The translations under genes and the position numbers were made by a program. The notes below the pieces were generated by a model. That model saw only the letters and a list, made by a program, of their open reading frames with translations. It had not been told where the DNA came from and did no database searches. Below are positions 50,079 to 59,658 of a DNA stretch of 64,000 nt, one piece after another. Source of the stretch: a virus; the IMG/VR virus record IMGVR_UViG_3300037961_006825, positions 1 to 64,000 of that record. One strand, written 5' to 3'. The number at the start of each line of letters is the position of its first letter. Position 1 is the stretch's first letter.

Positions 50079-50936
50079 TTAGTATTTGGAAAGTTCATCA
50101 AGATATGGACTATTAGGCTTAGGTTGCTCTGCTGTAGCACTTTCATATACTACATCAACCTTTTCCATATCACTGTAAGCTTCTTCTTTCAAAGTCTCGA
50201 GCCTATCGCTTTCTTTCTTCTTAAAGAGCTTAACCGTATAATCAAAGTTTTCATTGATAAACGATGCACTCTTTCCTTTAAATGCTTTCTCAACAAACTT
50301 CTTAGCTTTACTATCAAGTTTAGCTGATTTACTTTCAATTAAGTATTGAGCTTTTGTTTGCTCTAATTCTTTTTTGATTTTAGCATTCTCTTCTACGACA
50401 GACTCAAGCTTTTCATTAGCTTCATTTATTTGCTTATGACCATCTACAACAGCTTCTTTAATGCTTTCTTTTTCTAAAGCACTATCAACTGCTAAATGAC
50501 TTCTAAGACTTTCTAATACCTTAACTGCTTTTGTATTCTTTACTGCTTCTTGAACACTTTCAGAAGGTACGGTTTCTTCTAGATAAACATCTAGATAATC
50601 GGAAATTGATTCAACTAAGCTTTGTTTAAAGCTTGCAGCATCATCATTTAATGCTGTTTCATATTTTTCAATTACAAGTTTTAATTTTTCAGCTCTATCA
50701 CTATCTAAAGCTTCAACCACTCTTTCTAATTTTTCTGTATGATCACTATCGATCTTTTCTATTAATTGTTCTAGCTTTGTTGAATAAAGTTCATCTTGAT
50801 CCTGTAAAGCTTTCTCCACGTGAATTTCAACTCTATCATTTACTTTAGCTTCGAAAACTTTTTCAATTTCAGATAGAACTTCTTCATTCAACGCTCCGTT
50901 AGTGGCTTCTCCTAGTATTGTTTTGATATCACTCAT
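50079..50936 (-). CDS. gp22: Prohead core scaffold (gp22-like)
   Basis: 285 residues, almost entirely alpha-helical, Glu/Lys-rich with heptad-type repeats (SDHTEKLERVVEALDSDRAEKL), as in T4 gp22. Forms the assembly core of the prohead and is degraded by gp21. Located between gp21 and gp23 as in T4. Late box TATAAATA 22 bases upstream, inside the small core gene. Confidence 0.92.
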   Translation of the reverse strand: MSDIKTILGEATNGALNEEVLSEIEKVFEAKVNDRVEIHVEKALQDQDELYSTKLEQLIEKIDSDHTEKLERVVEALDSDRAEKLKLVIEKYETALNDDAASFKQSLVESISDYLDVYLEETVPSESVQEAVKNTKAVKVLESLRSHLAVDSALEKESIKEAVVDGHKQINEANEKLESVVEENAKIKKELEQTKAQYLIESKSAKLDSKAKKFVEKAFKGKSASFINENFDYTVKLFKKKESDRLETLKEEAYSDMEKVDVVYESATAEQPKPNSPYLDELSKY

Positions 50937-50938
50937 AA

Positions 50939-51091
50939 TTAAAAAATCTTTATATTATTATTTATAATCTTCTGCTCTATTTTCTTGTTAACTGCATCAG
51001 ATAAAGCAGCAGAAGCTGTTGCGTAGTCTCTTTTTTGTACATTTGATATAAATTTACTAATAGTTTTTTCTAAATTTGCAACTTTTTTCAT
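50939..51091 (-). CDS. Small prohead-core-like protein
   Basis: 50 residues MKKVANLEKTISKFISNVQKRDYATASAALSDAVNKKIEQKI..., helical and charged. It sits between gp21 and gp22; T4 also encodes small core proteins (gp67, gp68) in this neighbourhood, but upstream of gp21. ATG overlaps the gp21 stop by one base. Below common length cutoffs. Confidence 0.68.
   Translation of the reverse strand: MKKVANLEKTISKFISNVQKRDYATASAALSDAVNKKIEQKIINNNIKIF
50959..50966 (-). promoter_or_regulatory. Late promoter of gp22
   Basis: Minus-strand TATAAATA inside the small core gene, 22 bases from the gp22 ATG, so this mRNA keeps a short leader. Confidence 0.65.
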
Positions 51092-51759
51092 TATAATCCT
51101 TTAATAAATTTAATAATATTTTGTTTTAAATAATCATCTACATCTCTACCTGGTAGAGAAGTTAATGATTTCTCGAAATTATCATACGCTTCTTCAAATT
51201 GACCATACTTGTTAACAACGTACTGTTTACTTTCTAATATACCATTTACAAATGCTTTAGGAAATGATGGGTCTGCAACGCAGTCAATTGCTACTAATTT
51301 AAAGTCTTTAACTCTATTAACACCATCTTGACCTGATTCGGGTATCAATTGACCTAATGCTCTAGAACTCATACCTACTCTCACACCATCATTAATTAAA
51401 CTTCTTACGATTAAACCTGTTGGTGTAGATAGAACTTTACTTTTACCATAAAAAACATTACCGTCTTGAGACATTTCTGTAACTAAATGACATGCTCTTT
51501 CTAAATCAACGTCAGCAGTAGTAGGATGATTTAATTCTCCCATCGCGCGTCCTGTTTTAACCATTAGATTTTCATAACGTTTTACTTCACGTTGCATTTC
51601 TTCTAAAGGATATATTCTTTTATTACGATTTACACCTTCGGCCATCATATAAGGACCTTTAATATAAAAGTTTTTAGAGTCTTTACTATTGCCTTCTTCT
51701 ACAATATATTCAAACTCTTCTTTAGGAGCTGGTGTTTCGACTATTAAATTTAAACCCAT
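51091..51759 (-). CDS. gp21: Prohead protease (gp21-like)
   Basis: 222 residues; serine protease of the assemblin/herpesvirus-protease-like fold that cleaves head proteins at L/I-x-E sites. MAEGVNRNKRIYPLEEM, GELNHPTTADVD (catalytic His) and GVRVGMSSRALG (catalytic Ser) are present, as is FVADPSFPKAF-type LVAIDCVADPSFP. Normal length. Its target motif also appears in the putative internal proteins at 15284 and 34319. Confidence 0.95.
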   Translation of the reverse strand: MGLNLIVETPAPKEEFEYIVEEGNSKDSKNFYIKGPYMMAEGVNRNKRIYPLEEMQREVKRYENLMVKTGRAMGELNHPTTADVDLERACHLVTEMSQDGNVFYGKSKVLSTPTGLIVRSLINDGVRVGMSSRALGQLIPESGQDGVNRVKDFKLVAIDCVADPSFPKAFVNGILESKQYVVNKYGQFEEAYDNFEKSLTSLPGRDVDDYLKQNIIKFIKGL

Positions 51760-51767
51760 GTTATTAA

Positions 51768-51775
51768 TATTTATA
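51768..51775 (-). promoter_or_regulatory. Late promoter of gp21
   Basis: Minus-strand TATAAATA, 8 bases before ATG 51759. Confidence 0.7.
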
Positions 51776-51820
51776 TTATTTATTACTTTTTAACAGGAAC
51801 TCAACGATATTATATTTTTA

Positions 51821-54241
51821 CTATGCATCTTTAATTTGTAGGTTACCTATTGATTTAAAGTCTCCGTCTTCTGACATTACCATATATCTGACTTTTAGAT
51901 AATAAACATCAGCACTAGTATTAGATGATATATTTACACTTGTTCTAAGAGCTAAAGCTCTATTACTATGAATTCTAGTTTGTGTATCCGGACCTTGATT
52001 TCTGTTATATAGCCAATCTCCATCTATAAGAGCAACTACTCTAGGTAATGATGTTAATTGAGAAAAAGTACCTGTTGTATCACTACTTGCAAATGTACCA
52101 ATTGAAATAGCTGCCTGACCGCTACCAGCCCATGAAACTCTAGTACCTCCGCTTTGAGATTTATAAACTTGTATTGAAACCGGTACAATGTATTTATTAG
52201 CACCGGGTGATGCTACTAGAATAACTGGATTTGTATTTTTATTAACAAGTCCTGCACCGGAAAGAGCAAAAGTATCAATTCTCATGTCTTCAACTATTTT
52301 ACCAGCGGTACCTACACCTAGACTAAATGCAGCTCCATTTACTGATCCTTCCTTACCGAAGAAGTTACCAGCTCCATAAGCACCCATCTTAACAAATGCA
52401 TTACCAGTAGAGGTACCATCATCAACAAATAAATTACCTCCACCGACGTTCAATCTATTACTTTTAATTATATCCTTAGCAGACATGTCATCAGTTGAGG
52501 TAAACCCGGTTGCTTTAACATTACCAGCGACTTCTAACATTTCACTTGGTGTTTTATCTCCAATACCAACACGCCCGGTATCTCCTTTAATGGTTACACG
52601 TTCGACAGGCCCATTATTGACATCTCCAGTAGCTAGTTGAATATCACCATGAGTATCATTACCACCAACAGAATTTAAAAAAAGATCATTTCCTTGCTGA
52701 TAAAATTGACCTGTACGCGGACCATCGCTACCATCAGAAAAATTTGATGAAAAGAAGCCTGAACCATTATCAACATCACCTTTTAAAGTTACACCAGCAC
52801 CGGTTTGAGTGGTTTCAAAACCGATAAATCCAGTACTAGTTATTTTTGAAGCTGATAAGTCTCCATTAGCTGATAAATTTCCAGTTACGTTAAATCCAGA
52901 TAATTCAAAACCTATATCTAAATTAGTTGATGATAATAATGTATTAGCAAGAATAGTATCTGCTTCCATTGTACCGGTAACAGTTAAGTCGCCATTCATA
53001 GTACCACCATTAGCATATTGCACTGCATTGGTACCACCACCAGAAGACATTTCAACATATCTTCTGAGACCTCTCATATCTTGAGAGAAATTTTCTGTAA
53101 CTTCTTTTATTAGCTCATCTTTAACTTGAGTTAATTCAACGTCTTGTATTTTTTCTTTTAATATAGTCTTATATTCAACAACCTCTTTATTATTAACAGC
53201 TGCTAATAATTTATTATATTCATCATTTTTCTTCTCTGATAATAATTTAAATTTTTCATTAAGCTTATTAAATTTATCATTAGAGTCTTCTAATATATCT
53301 TGAATTACTTTATTTTGTTTTTCTATCTTTTTATTATCTGCAACTTCTAAAAGAGTAATATTATTTTTTATTTCTTTTAATTCTTTGTTAGCTTCATTAA
53401 CTTTCTTTTTACTATCCTTTAAGAACTTTTCTTGTAAGTTTTCTAATAGTTTAGTTTCATTTGAAATATTATTAATATAATTTTCTACTAGTTCTGATAT
53501 TTCTGCATATTTACCTTCAACTACGTTGCTAATATTTTTAGATGTAAATTCTTTTAAACTTTTAACCTCGGTGATAAAATTGTCATACTTTTCATTTATT
53601 TCATTTGATAATTGTTTAGATCGTAATTGAATACTATCTTTATTTTCTTTATCTGTTTCTTTTAAAAACAATTGAAGCCTATCTTGTATATCATCTTTTA
53701 ACAATCTTAAATTTTTATCAAACTCTTCTTCTAAATGTTTTAACGTTTGATTCTTTTTTGTTTCTAATAAATCTATTTTTTCATTATAAATTTCATCATA
53801 CTTATCAAGTTTAATTTTTAATCTATCATCACTATATTTTTCTAATGTCTCTCCTAAAAAGTTTATCATTACATCAGATGTTTCGTTTTCTATTTTTTCA
53901 ATTAAAACTTGTTGATCCTCTTTAATAGTATTATCGGTAATTAAATTCTCTTGACTTTTTATTAAATGTAAATTAGTCTCGTTTATTTTAATATATGATT
54001 TATCACCATTAACTAGTACTGCATCAGTAACATATTTTTTACCTTTATATTTTAAATCGATATAAACTAGAGGGTCGCCATTAATTTCACCTACCTTCTC
54101 TAGTATTATTTTTTGGTCATTTAATGTACATTCAAATACATCTGAAAATGATTCTATTTTTTCACTTATTGAAATAACGTTTTGACTATCATTAGATAGT
54201 ATAAAATCAAATTCATTATTATTAATAATACATTTTTCCAT
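51821..54241 (-). CDS. Long tail fiber or whisker-like coiled-coil structural protein
   Basis: 806 residues. N-terminal 1-110 is globular; 110-390 is a very long Glu/Lys/Asn coiled coil (repeats such as EEFDKNLRLLKDDIQDRL); residues 400-640 have fiber repeats with GDLTVTGTMEADTI, NVTGNLSANGDLSAS and RVGIGDKTPSEMLEVAGN (as in tail-fiber proteins with S74-type C-termini); the C-terminal 150 residues are beta-rich. No chaperone domain is visible. Host-recognition role inferred. Confidence 0.82.
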   Translation of the reverse strand: MEKCIINNNEFDFILSNDSQNVISISEKIESFSDVFECTLNDQKIILEKVGEINGDPLVYIDLKYKGKKYVTDAVLVNGDKSYIKINETNLHLIKSQENLITDNTIKEDQQVLIEKIENETSDVMINFLGETLEKYSDDRLKIKLDKYDEIYNEKIDLLETKKNQTLKHLEEEFDKNLRLLKDDIQDRLQLFLKETDKENKDSIQLRSKQLSNEINEKYDNFITEVKSLKEFTSKNISNVVEGKYAEISELVENYINNISNETKLLENLQEKFLKDSKKKVNEANKELKEIKNNITLLEVADNKKIEKQNKVIQDILEDSNDKFNKLNEKFKLLSEKKNDEYNKLLAAVNNKEVVEYKTILKEKIQDVELTQVKDELIKEVTENFSQDMRGLRRYVEMSSGGGTNAVQYANGGTMNGDLTVTGTMEADTILANTLLSSTNLDIGFELSGFNVTGNLSANGDLSASKITSTGFIGFETTQTGAGVTLKGDVDNGSGFFSSNFSDGSDGPRTGQFYQQGNDLFLNSVGGNDTHGDIQLATGDVNNGPVERVTIKGDTGRVGIGDKTPSEMLEVAGNVKATGFTSTDDMSAKDIIKSNRLNVGGGNLFVDDGTSTGNAFVKMGAYGAGNFFGKEGSVNGAAFSLGVGTAGKIVEDMRIDTFALSGAGLVNKNTNPVILVASPGANKYIVPVSIQVYKSQSGGTRVSWAGSGQAAISIGTFASSDTTGTFSQLTSLPRVVALIDGDWLYNRNQGPDTQTRIHSNRALALRTSVNISSNTSADVYYLKVRYMVMSEDGDFKSIGNLQIKDA

Positions 54242-54246
54242 AACAA

Positions 54247-54254
54247 TATTTATA
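54247..54254 (-). promoter_or_regulatory. Late promoter of the fiber gene
   Basis: Minus-strand TATAAATA, 5 bases before ATG 54241. Confidence 0.72.
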
Positions 54255-54275
54255 AACTAATAAAGTCTATTCAAA

Positions 54276-54728
54276 TTACTTCCATCTTATATTCAATTCT
54301 TTCTCAGTTAAAATGATAAATTTATAACCTTTTTTGGAAGCATATTTTTTAGCTGCTTCCCATTTAGCTATATTCTGCACATACATTTTTCTTTCATATA
54401 ATAGAGTAGTTTTTCTTGCATATTTTCGAGTTTTAGGTTTAACTGTTTGACTACTTGGTTTTATTTCAATTAAGAACTTAGTTTTTTTACCTTTTTTATC
54501 TCTAAAAATAATATAGTTATCAATAAGATATCTATGAACTTTATTATCTAAGGGGTTCAAATAAGGTATAATAACATTTTCACTACCCCATTTTAATATA
54601 TTATCGTTCTTATCAGCCCATCTAAAAAATTTTAACTCCCATCCAGATCTATATTGCGGTAGTTTAGTACCTATATACTTTTCTTTATTAACAGGTCTAT
54701 AATATCCTTGATGGAAATTTCCCTTCAT
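54276..54728 (-). CDS. gp4: Head completion protein gp4-like
   Basis: 150 residues from ATG 54728, exactly the T4 gp4 length. MKGNFHQGYYRPVNKEKY, YRSGWELKFFRWADKN, ILKWGSENVIIPYLNPLD and FLIEIKPSSQTVKP follow T4 gp4. The E-x-K with nearby acidic residues recalls a nuclease-like core. Completes DNA-filled heads before neck attachment. A longer frame to 54818 adds 30 unrelated residues and is rejected; TTTAAATA 5 bases upstream of 54728 supports this start. Confidence 0.88.
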   Translation of the reverse strand: MKGNFHQGYYRPVNKEKYIGTKLPQYRSGWELKFFRWADKNDNILKWGSENVIIPYLNPLDNKVHRYLIDNYIIFRDKKGKKTKFLIEIKPSSQTVKPKTRKYARKTTLLYERKMYVQNIAKWEAAKKYASKKGYKFIILTEKELNIRWK

Positions 54729-54733
54729 ATTAA

Positions 54734-54741
54734 TATTTAAA
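54734..54741 (-). promoter_or_regulatory. Late-type box TTTAAATA (gp4)
   Basis: Minus-strand box 5 bases before ATG 54728. Confidence 0.5.
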
Positions 54742-54760
54742 GTGATATTTGTGGAAAATC

Positions 54761-54768
54761 TATAAATA
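54761..54768 (+). promoter_or_regulatory. Late promoter TATAAATA
   Basis: Plus-strand late box 5 bases before ATG 54774, divergent from gp4. Confidence 0.7.
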
Positions 54769-54773
54769 TTGAT

Positions 54774-55292
54774 ATGACGTTTGAAGAAAAAATTATTAAA
54801 AATAGTTCTATTAGACAAAAGAACTTAATGAGACCTGCTTTAATTGCAACTGAAAAACCAGATACAGGCGTAACTATTCTAAAGAAAGGTGCATATTACC
54901 TTATAAAAGACTCAGCTGATATTACGGTGAAGTATTTACCATTATTATGCTATGGTAGTTTTTCTGCACCTATAAGTGATTTGAAAGGAAAATTTACTCA
55001 AGCTGAAATTATTGACTTTGTAGGTAGAGCTAAAGAAGAAAGCTTTACTAATCAGTTACTCAATATTATATTAACTGATATAGGGTGTACTCAACCTATA
55101 ACACAAATAGTAGATGATGATAAAACTGATGAATTAGATTTATCATTTGATGATGATGAAGACGTATACGGTGATTACGAAACTGAAGAAGAAACATCAG
55201 TTACTACAACTACTACAACTACTGAAGTTATTGATATAGAAGATGCTAGTGTAGTTATTCAAAAGCTTATTGAAGTATTTGCAGCTAAATAA
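54774..55292 (+). CDS. Hypothetical acidic protein within the virion block
   Basis: 172 residues. The N-terminal 110 are globular; the rest is very acidic with a Thr run (TTTTTTT) near residues 146-152. Probably a virion or assembly protein because it has a late promoter and sits between fiber and gp4 genes. Its stop abuts the stop of the convergent fiber gene. No family. Confidence 0.65.
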   Translation: MTFEEKIIKNSSIRQKNLMRPALIATEKPDTGVTILKKGAYYLIKDSADITVKYLPLLCYGSFSAPISDLKGKFTQAEIIDFVGRAKEESFTNQLLNIILTDIGCTQPITQIVDDDKTDELDLSFDDDEDVYGDYETEEETSVTTTTTTTEVIDIEDASVVIQKLIEVFAAK

Positions 55293-58200
55293 TTAAACAC
55301 TTATCTTTAAAGTTGCACCATCTCTATATACCACTCCTGGTACACCTGGATCTGATGTTGGTAAGGCTGCTGCACTTAAGTATAACGTTTGAGCGTGTAA
55401 CATATTAGCTGATACCGATGTTATATGTTCACCTCCAGCAATAACCGTATTACAATGTTCACCACCACCTCCGCTGCCACTACCTAATATATTATTACAT
55501 TTACCACCTAATACAGCAGAACTATTAATATAGTCTTGTATACAATTTTTAAATCCACCTAATATAGTTGAATATGATGTATTACCATTACCTACACCTC
55601 TACCTATTGAACTGCAATATCCTCCTATAATAGAAGAATAATCAGACGCTTCTCCAAGGCAGTTAAATCCACCTGATGCAACTTGCCCTCTTGCAAGACA
55701 TGTTTGATTTTGTATACCACCTAATACTACATTATCTTGGCCATTAGCTGTATTAAATGAACCAGCTAGTACAGCATTGTTAAATCCAAACGTATTAATA
55801 TTATTAAATTCACCTGCTAATATAGCAGAGTTTTTAGATTCAATCGTATCAATCCGGTTAAAAAATCCTCCTAGAACTGTTGACCCTGACGATGCAACAA
55901 CATTACTTGAACCACCTACTATAACTGAATGATTTCCAAAAGCTGAATTGTCTTTACCGTTTATAACTACGTTAAAACTATCTCCTGCGCTTACACCGAC
56001 GATGTTATTTGAACCATTACCTATTAAACCACAATTACCTTTTACAGTATTATTAAATCCTCCTAATATAATACTATGCTCACCATTAGCAATACCTCTT
56101 TGACCTATAGTGTTTCCACGACCAGCTAAAATTGCTGAATCAGTAGCGCCATCAGTAATAATACCACTAATAGCATTAACAATAGTGCCATTAAATGCAC
56201 CTGATAAGATTTGATTACCTCTACCACCACCTATGAACGATCCAGATGCTGCAATATAATTTGTAAAACCTGCACCGATAATTGAGTCATTAACTACGTC
56301 TTGCCCTGGCCCATCTATTACACTATATATTTCATTTTTACATCCTACTAATATAGCATTGCTATTACCGCAAATTATATTACATTCACCACCGCCCATA
56401 AAGTTGAACGTGCCCATTTGATAAGTACCACCTGGTGGACATTTTATAGGTGTAATACAGTTTTTTAACCCTCCTGTAATAGTTGATTCGGTGGCCATTA
56501 TTTGATTTTGTTTACCACCTCCAATAAATGAATATTCTATATTACAATTATCACTGTTACATATTTTATTTGCAAAACCTCCACCAATAGTATTACCATA
56601 ATTTGATGTACAAGCACCATCCAATATTGTATTAGTTGATCCAATACAATTATCAAAACCACCACCTATAAAGCTAACATCACCGTAAATACAATTTCTT
56701 ATACCGGATGCGACTGTACTTGCACCGTTATAGCCTTTGACCATATTATTGTAACCTGATCCTATAAAGTTAAAGTGACCAGAACATATTTCATTACTAC
56801 AACCTGCTACTATGGCATTTCCAGTTGCTCTTGGAAATACTCCAATAAGACCTCGAGTACCACACATTATATTTCCAGTACCGCCGCCGATAAATGTATA
56901 ATCACCTCTAGAAGTATTATTAATACCACCTCCGATAAATGAATCTTGACCGCTTATACTATTACATTTACCACCTGCAATTGTTCCCCCACATGTATCA
57001 GGGCCACCAAATATAGTTCCACTTACCCCTGATATAATAGTACCGTCTGGGGCATCAACTACTCCACTTACCCCTCCTACAATTGTACCATCAGCACCTG
57101 CAGATGCAATAACATTAAATGTTCCTCCACCAATATTACCACCAGATGCATGGATTGTATTATTTTGACCGCCTACTATACTAGCTCCAGATTCTCCTCC
57201 TGATAACCCAGGGTATGCTGATACGTTTATAGTATTTGTATCTGAACCAACTACTAATTCACCACCTGATATAGTAGTTGAACCTGATGTACCGTCTCCC
57301 GAAACTACAACCGTTGCTGTTGTACCTGAAGGTGATGTTACTACAACAGTACCTGGATCTGTTAAATCTATACCTATATTAGCACTAGCAGTTCCTGAAG
57401 TACTATCTCCAAAACCTAAATTACCACCTGATAAAAATACATCATTACCACCGGTATTACCTCCTGAAACTATTACCGTATTAGAAGATATTGTAACGAA
57501 ATCAGTTTGTAAGGATCCTCCGGATAAAGTAACATTACCTATACCAGAATTACCTCCGCTAATAAACACATTATTAGATGAAATAGTAACTAAATCTGTC
57601 TGTAAAGAGCCTCCTGATAAAATTACATTACCAAAATCATTATTATTACCACCAGAAACAATAACTGTATTAGATGAAATCGTTACGTTATCTGTTTGCA
57701 ATGCACCACCTGATAAAACAACATTACCAAAATTATTTGTATTACCACCTGAAACAAAAATAGTGTTAGATGATACTGTTACGTTATCTGTTTGTAATGC
57801 CCCGCCCGATAAAACTACGTTACCTGCATTTGAAAACCCGTCTGCGCTAACTACTACACAAAATGAAGAAATAGTTACGCCATCTGTTTTTAATGCTCCG
57901 CCAGATAAAACTACATTACCAAAATCGTTTGTATTACCACCTGAAATAACAACAGTATTAGATGAAACTGTTACGTTATCTGTTTGTAAAGAGCCACCCG
58001 ACAGAACTACATTACCAAAATCGTTTGTATTGCCACCTGAAATAACAACAGTATTAGATGAAATCGTCACGTTATCAGTTTGTAGGGAGCCACCTGATAA
58101 AACTACATTACCAAAATCGTTTGTATTACCACCTGAAACGGTAACTGCCTCTGGTAATAAAGTAACTACACTTTGACCATTTGATAAACTAACGGAAACA

Positions 58201-58334
58201 GATTCACCAAAGAACATGTTACCTTCATTTAAATTAGCTACGTTACTTATAAAATTGAAAAAATCCCCTTCTGTGGGTACTTTTCCGGTAAGAAACAATG
58301 CTGATAAATTGTTGCGAGTATAAGTGGTGCTCAT
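55293..58334 (-). CDS. Giant repetitive fiber protein with YadA-head-like repeats
   Basis: 1013 residues. Residues 1-60: virion-attachment region. Residues 60-300: about eight 32-residue Gly/Asn/Ser repeats (SSNTVVISGGNTNDFGNVVLSGG). Residues 330-960: many short IGGG-x2-N-x-I type repeats (for example SFIGGGFDNCIG) resembling the left-handed beta-roll of YadA/Hep_Hag adhesin heads, unusually rich in Cys. The C-terminal LPTSDPGVPGVVYRDGATLKIS motif closes many marine phage structural proteins. Probably a trimeric adhesin-like tail fiber. Confidence 0.85.
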   Translation of the reverse strand: MSTTYTRNNLSALFLTGKVPTEGDFFNFISNVANLNEGNMFFGESVSVSLSNGQSVVTLLPEAVTVSGGNTNDFGNVVLSGGSLQTDNVTISSNTVVISGGNTNDFGNVVLSGGSLQTDNVTVSSNTVVISGGNTNDFGNVVLSGGALKTDGVTISSFCVVVSADGFSNAGNVVLSGGALQTDNVTVSSNTIFVSGGNTNNFGNVVLSGGALQTDNVTISSNTVIVSGGNNNDFGNVILSGGSLQTDLVTISSNNVFISGGNSGIGNVTLSGGSLQTDFVTISSNTVIVSGGNTGGNDVFLSGGNLGFGDSTSGTASANIGIDLTDPGTVVVTSPSGTTATVVVSGDGTSGSTTISGGELVVGSDTNTINVSAYPGLSGGESGASIVGGQNNTIHASGGNIGGGTFNVIASAGADGTIVGGVSGVVDAPDGTIISGVSGTIFGGPDTCGGTIAGGKCNSISGQDSFIGGGINNTSRGDYTFIGGGTGNIMCGTRGLIGVFPRATGNAIVAGCSNEICSGHFNFIGSGYNNMVKGYNGASTVASGIRNCIYGDVSFIGGGFDNCIGSTNTILDGACTSNYGNTIGGGFANKICNSDNCNIEYSFIGGGKQNQIMATESTITGGLKNCITPIKCPPGGTYQMGTFNFMGGGECNIICGNSNAILVGCKNEIYSVIDGPGQDVVNDSIIGAGFTNYIAASGSFIGGGRGNQILSGAFNGTIVNAISGIITDGATDSAILAGRGNTIGQRGIANGEHSIILGGFNNTVKGNCGLIGNGSNNIVGVSAGDSFNVVINGKDNSAFGNHSVIVGGSSNVVASSGSTVLGGFFNRIDTIESKNSAILAGEFNNINTFGFNNAVLAGSFNTANGQDNVVLGGIQNQTCLARGQVASGGFNCLGEASDYSSIIGGYCSSIGRGVGNGNTSYSTILGGFKNCIQDYINSSAVLGGKCNNILGSGSGGGGEHCNTVIAGGEHITSVSANMLHAQTLYLSAAALPTSDPGVPGVVYRDGATLKISV
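57430..58150 (-). repeat. 96-bp tandem repeats in fiber gene
   Basis: About 7-8 imperfect direct repeats of 96 bases (32 codons) encode the SGGNTNDFGNVVLSGG(S/A)LQTDNVTISSNTVV unit type; adjacent copies at 57885-58150 are nearly identical. They favour recombination and length variation. Confidence 0.85.
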
Positions 58335-58341
58335 ATATCAA

Positions 58342-58349
58342 TATTTATA
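58342..58349 (-). promoter_or_regulatory. Late promoter of the repetitive fiber gene
   Basis: Minus-strand TATAAATA, 7 bases before ATG 58334. Confidence 0.72.
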
Positions 58350-58362
58350 GAATTTATGATAA

Positions 58363-59610
58363 TTATCCTACAAAGAAGAGTGGTGGATCTGCATCTCCTT
58401 GACCTGGAGTGCCTTCGTATAATTGTTGCTCTAAATCAGCTTTTTCTTGAAGACCTTCTTGCAATAGTCCATCGTTAAGCTGACCACCTCCAAATAATCC
58501 AGTACCTTGATATTTACCTCTTATTCTACCAACAACAATTTTAGTTAATGCTAATGAATATTGGTAAACCCAAAGCTCTTTAATGACGTCTCTTATAGGT
58601 CTTTCAACATAACAATCTAACACACCATAAAATCTAACTGTATTATTATTAGACCCTGGTTGAGGGTACATCCTTAATATTTGAGTACGTGGATCAAAGT
58701 CAAAAGTTCTTTCTATAGCTAATAATTTTTCTCTCGTCTCTAACCAATTTTTTAATGTATACCATGATACTAAATCAAATCCATAATTACCCATAGCATA
58801 ACTAAAATATGTCTGTTGAGCTAATGTTTGCTCAATTGTAAATAGTGTATTAATACCAGTTGTTGATCCTTCAGTAAAGTTTTTAACGTCTATAACTTTT
58901 CTATAATCCATTAGATCATAATCAAAACTGTTAACCATTTCCATTGAATAATTATTAGCATCATTTCTAACTTCACCAAGTAAGGTTACATCATGAGGTA
59001 CCGGTGCTTGGAAAAATCCTGTTAATATAACTGTATTAGATGACCCTATTTCGAAAGTTAAACCTAAAACTGCATTACCTATTGTAGCAAATTCTGAAGA
59101 TTTTTCTACACTAATAAACTCTTGATACAATGGAGCAGGTATAATTTCATTTCTACTGATACCTCCGCTTAAGAACGTACCGCTTAAAGATGGTATTGAT
59201 TGAAATAAGGTACCGTCAATAGCTGATAAACACAAATAGTTTCTTGTTGAAGATAAATCGGTATATTTTGTAAAAGTAGGGTTAGTAATAGATCTTGTTT
59301 CAAGAAAACTCGATTCCTTTACATCAGTTGCATTTAATGAAAATAAAGTATCAAGTTTTATACCATAATTTTTACGATATAAATTACTATCAAATACAAG
59401 ATACTCTCTTGTATAACCTGCAAATTTAGTAAAATATTCAGTTGCTATACTTATATTTTCAAATAATTGATCTCTATGAATTTCAACATTTACTGTAGGA
59501 TAACCTAATGATCTAATTATCCTATCACCTAAACGATTAAATGAATCTATTCTATTATTCAGATTAGTACTCTGAAACCCTGATATTGGCGCTATAGTGC
59601 AAGTTGACAT
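58363..59610 (-). CDS. Neck protein gp13-like
   Basis: 415 residues. LGDRIIRSLGYPTVNVEIHRDQLFENISIATEYF corresponds to the T4 gp13 start (LGAPIINVELTPDQI...A..Y), and the C-terminal half (ELWVYQYSLALTKIVVGRIRGKY, DPPLFFVG) matches marine myovirus neck proteins. Longer than T4 gp13 (309). Connects head to tail. Late-type box 7 bases upstream. Confidence 0.8.
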   Translation of the reverse strand: MSTCTIAPISGFQSTNLNNRIDSFNRLGDRIIRSLGYPTVNVEIHRDQLFENISIATEYFTKFAGYTREYLVFDSNLYRKNYGIKLDTLFSLNATDVKESSFLETRSITNPTFTKYTDLSSTRNYLCLSAIDGTLFQSIPSLSGTFLSGGISRNEIIPAPLYQEFISVEKSSEFATIGNAVLGLTFEIGSSNTVILTGFFQAPVPHDVTLLGEVRNDANNYSMEMVNSFDYDLMDYRKVIDVKNFTEGSTTGINTLFTIEQTLAQQTYFSYAMGNYGFDLVSWYTLKNWLETREKLLAIERTFDFDPRTQILRMYPQPGSNNNTVRFYGVLDCYVERPIRDVIKELWVYQYSLALTKIVVGRIRGKYQGTGLFGGGQLNDGLLQEGLQEKADLEQQLYEGTPGQGDADPPLFFVG

Positions 59611-59617
59611 ACATAAT

Positions 59618-59625
59618 TATTTAAT
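59618..59625 (-). promoter_or_regulatory. Late-type box ATTAAATA (gp13-like)
   Basis: Minus-strand box 7 bases from ATG 59610. Confidence 0.45.
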
Positions 59626-59645
59626 TAAAAAAGCGTTATCTTTCT

Positions 59646-59653
59646 ATTAAATA
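59646..59653 (+). promoter_or_regulatory. Late-type box ATTAAATA
   Basis: Plus-strand box 5 bases before ATG 59659, divergent from the gp13 promoter. Confidence 0.45.
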
Positions 59654-59658
59654 ATTAC

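Noticed and set aside
54729-54818. Longer start for the gp4-like protein
   Set aside because: Adds 30 residues with no match to gp4; the internal ATG gives the exact T4 length and has a late-type box at normal spacing.
57430-58150. CRISPR-like periodicity
   Set aside because: Period is 96 bases, in frame, with no conserved repeat/variable spacer structure; it is a protein repeat.
57763-58176. Plus-strand ORF of 137 codons
   Set aside because: Antisense shadow of the 96-bp fiber repeats, with the repeat periodicity itself.
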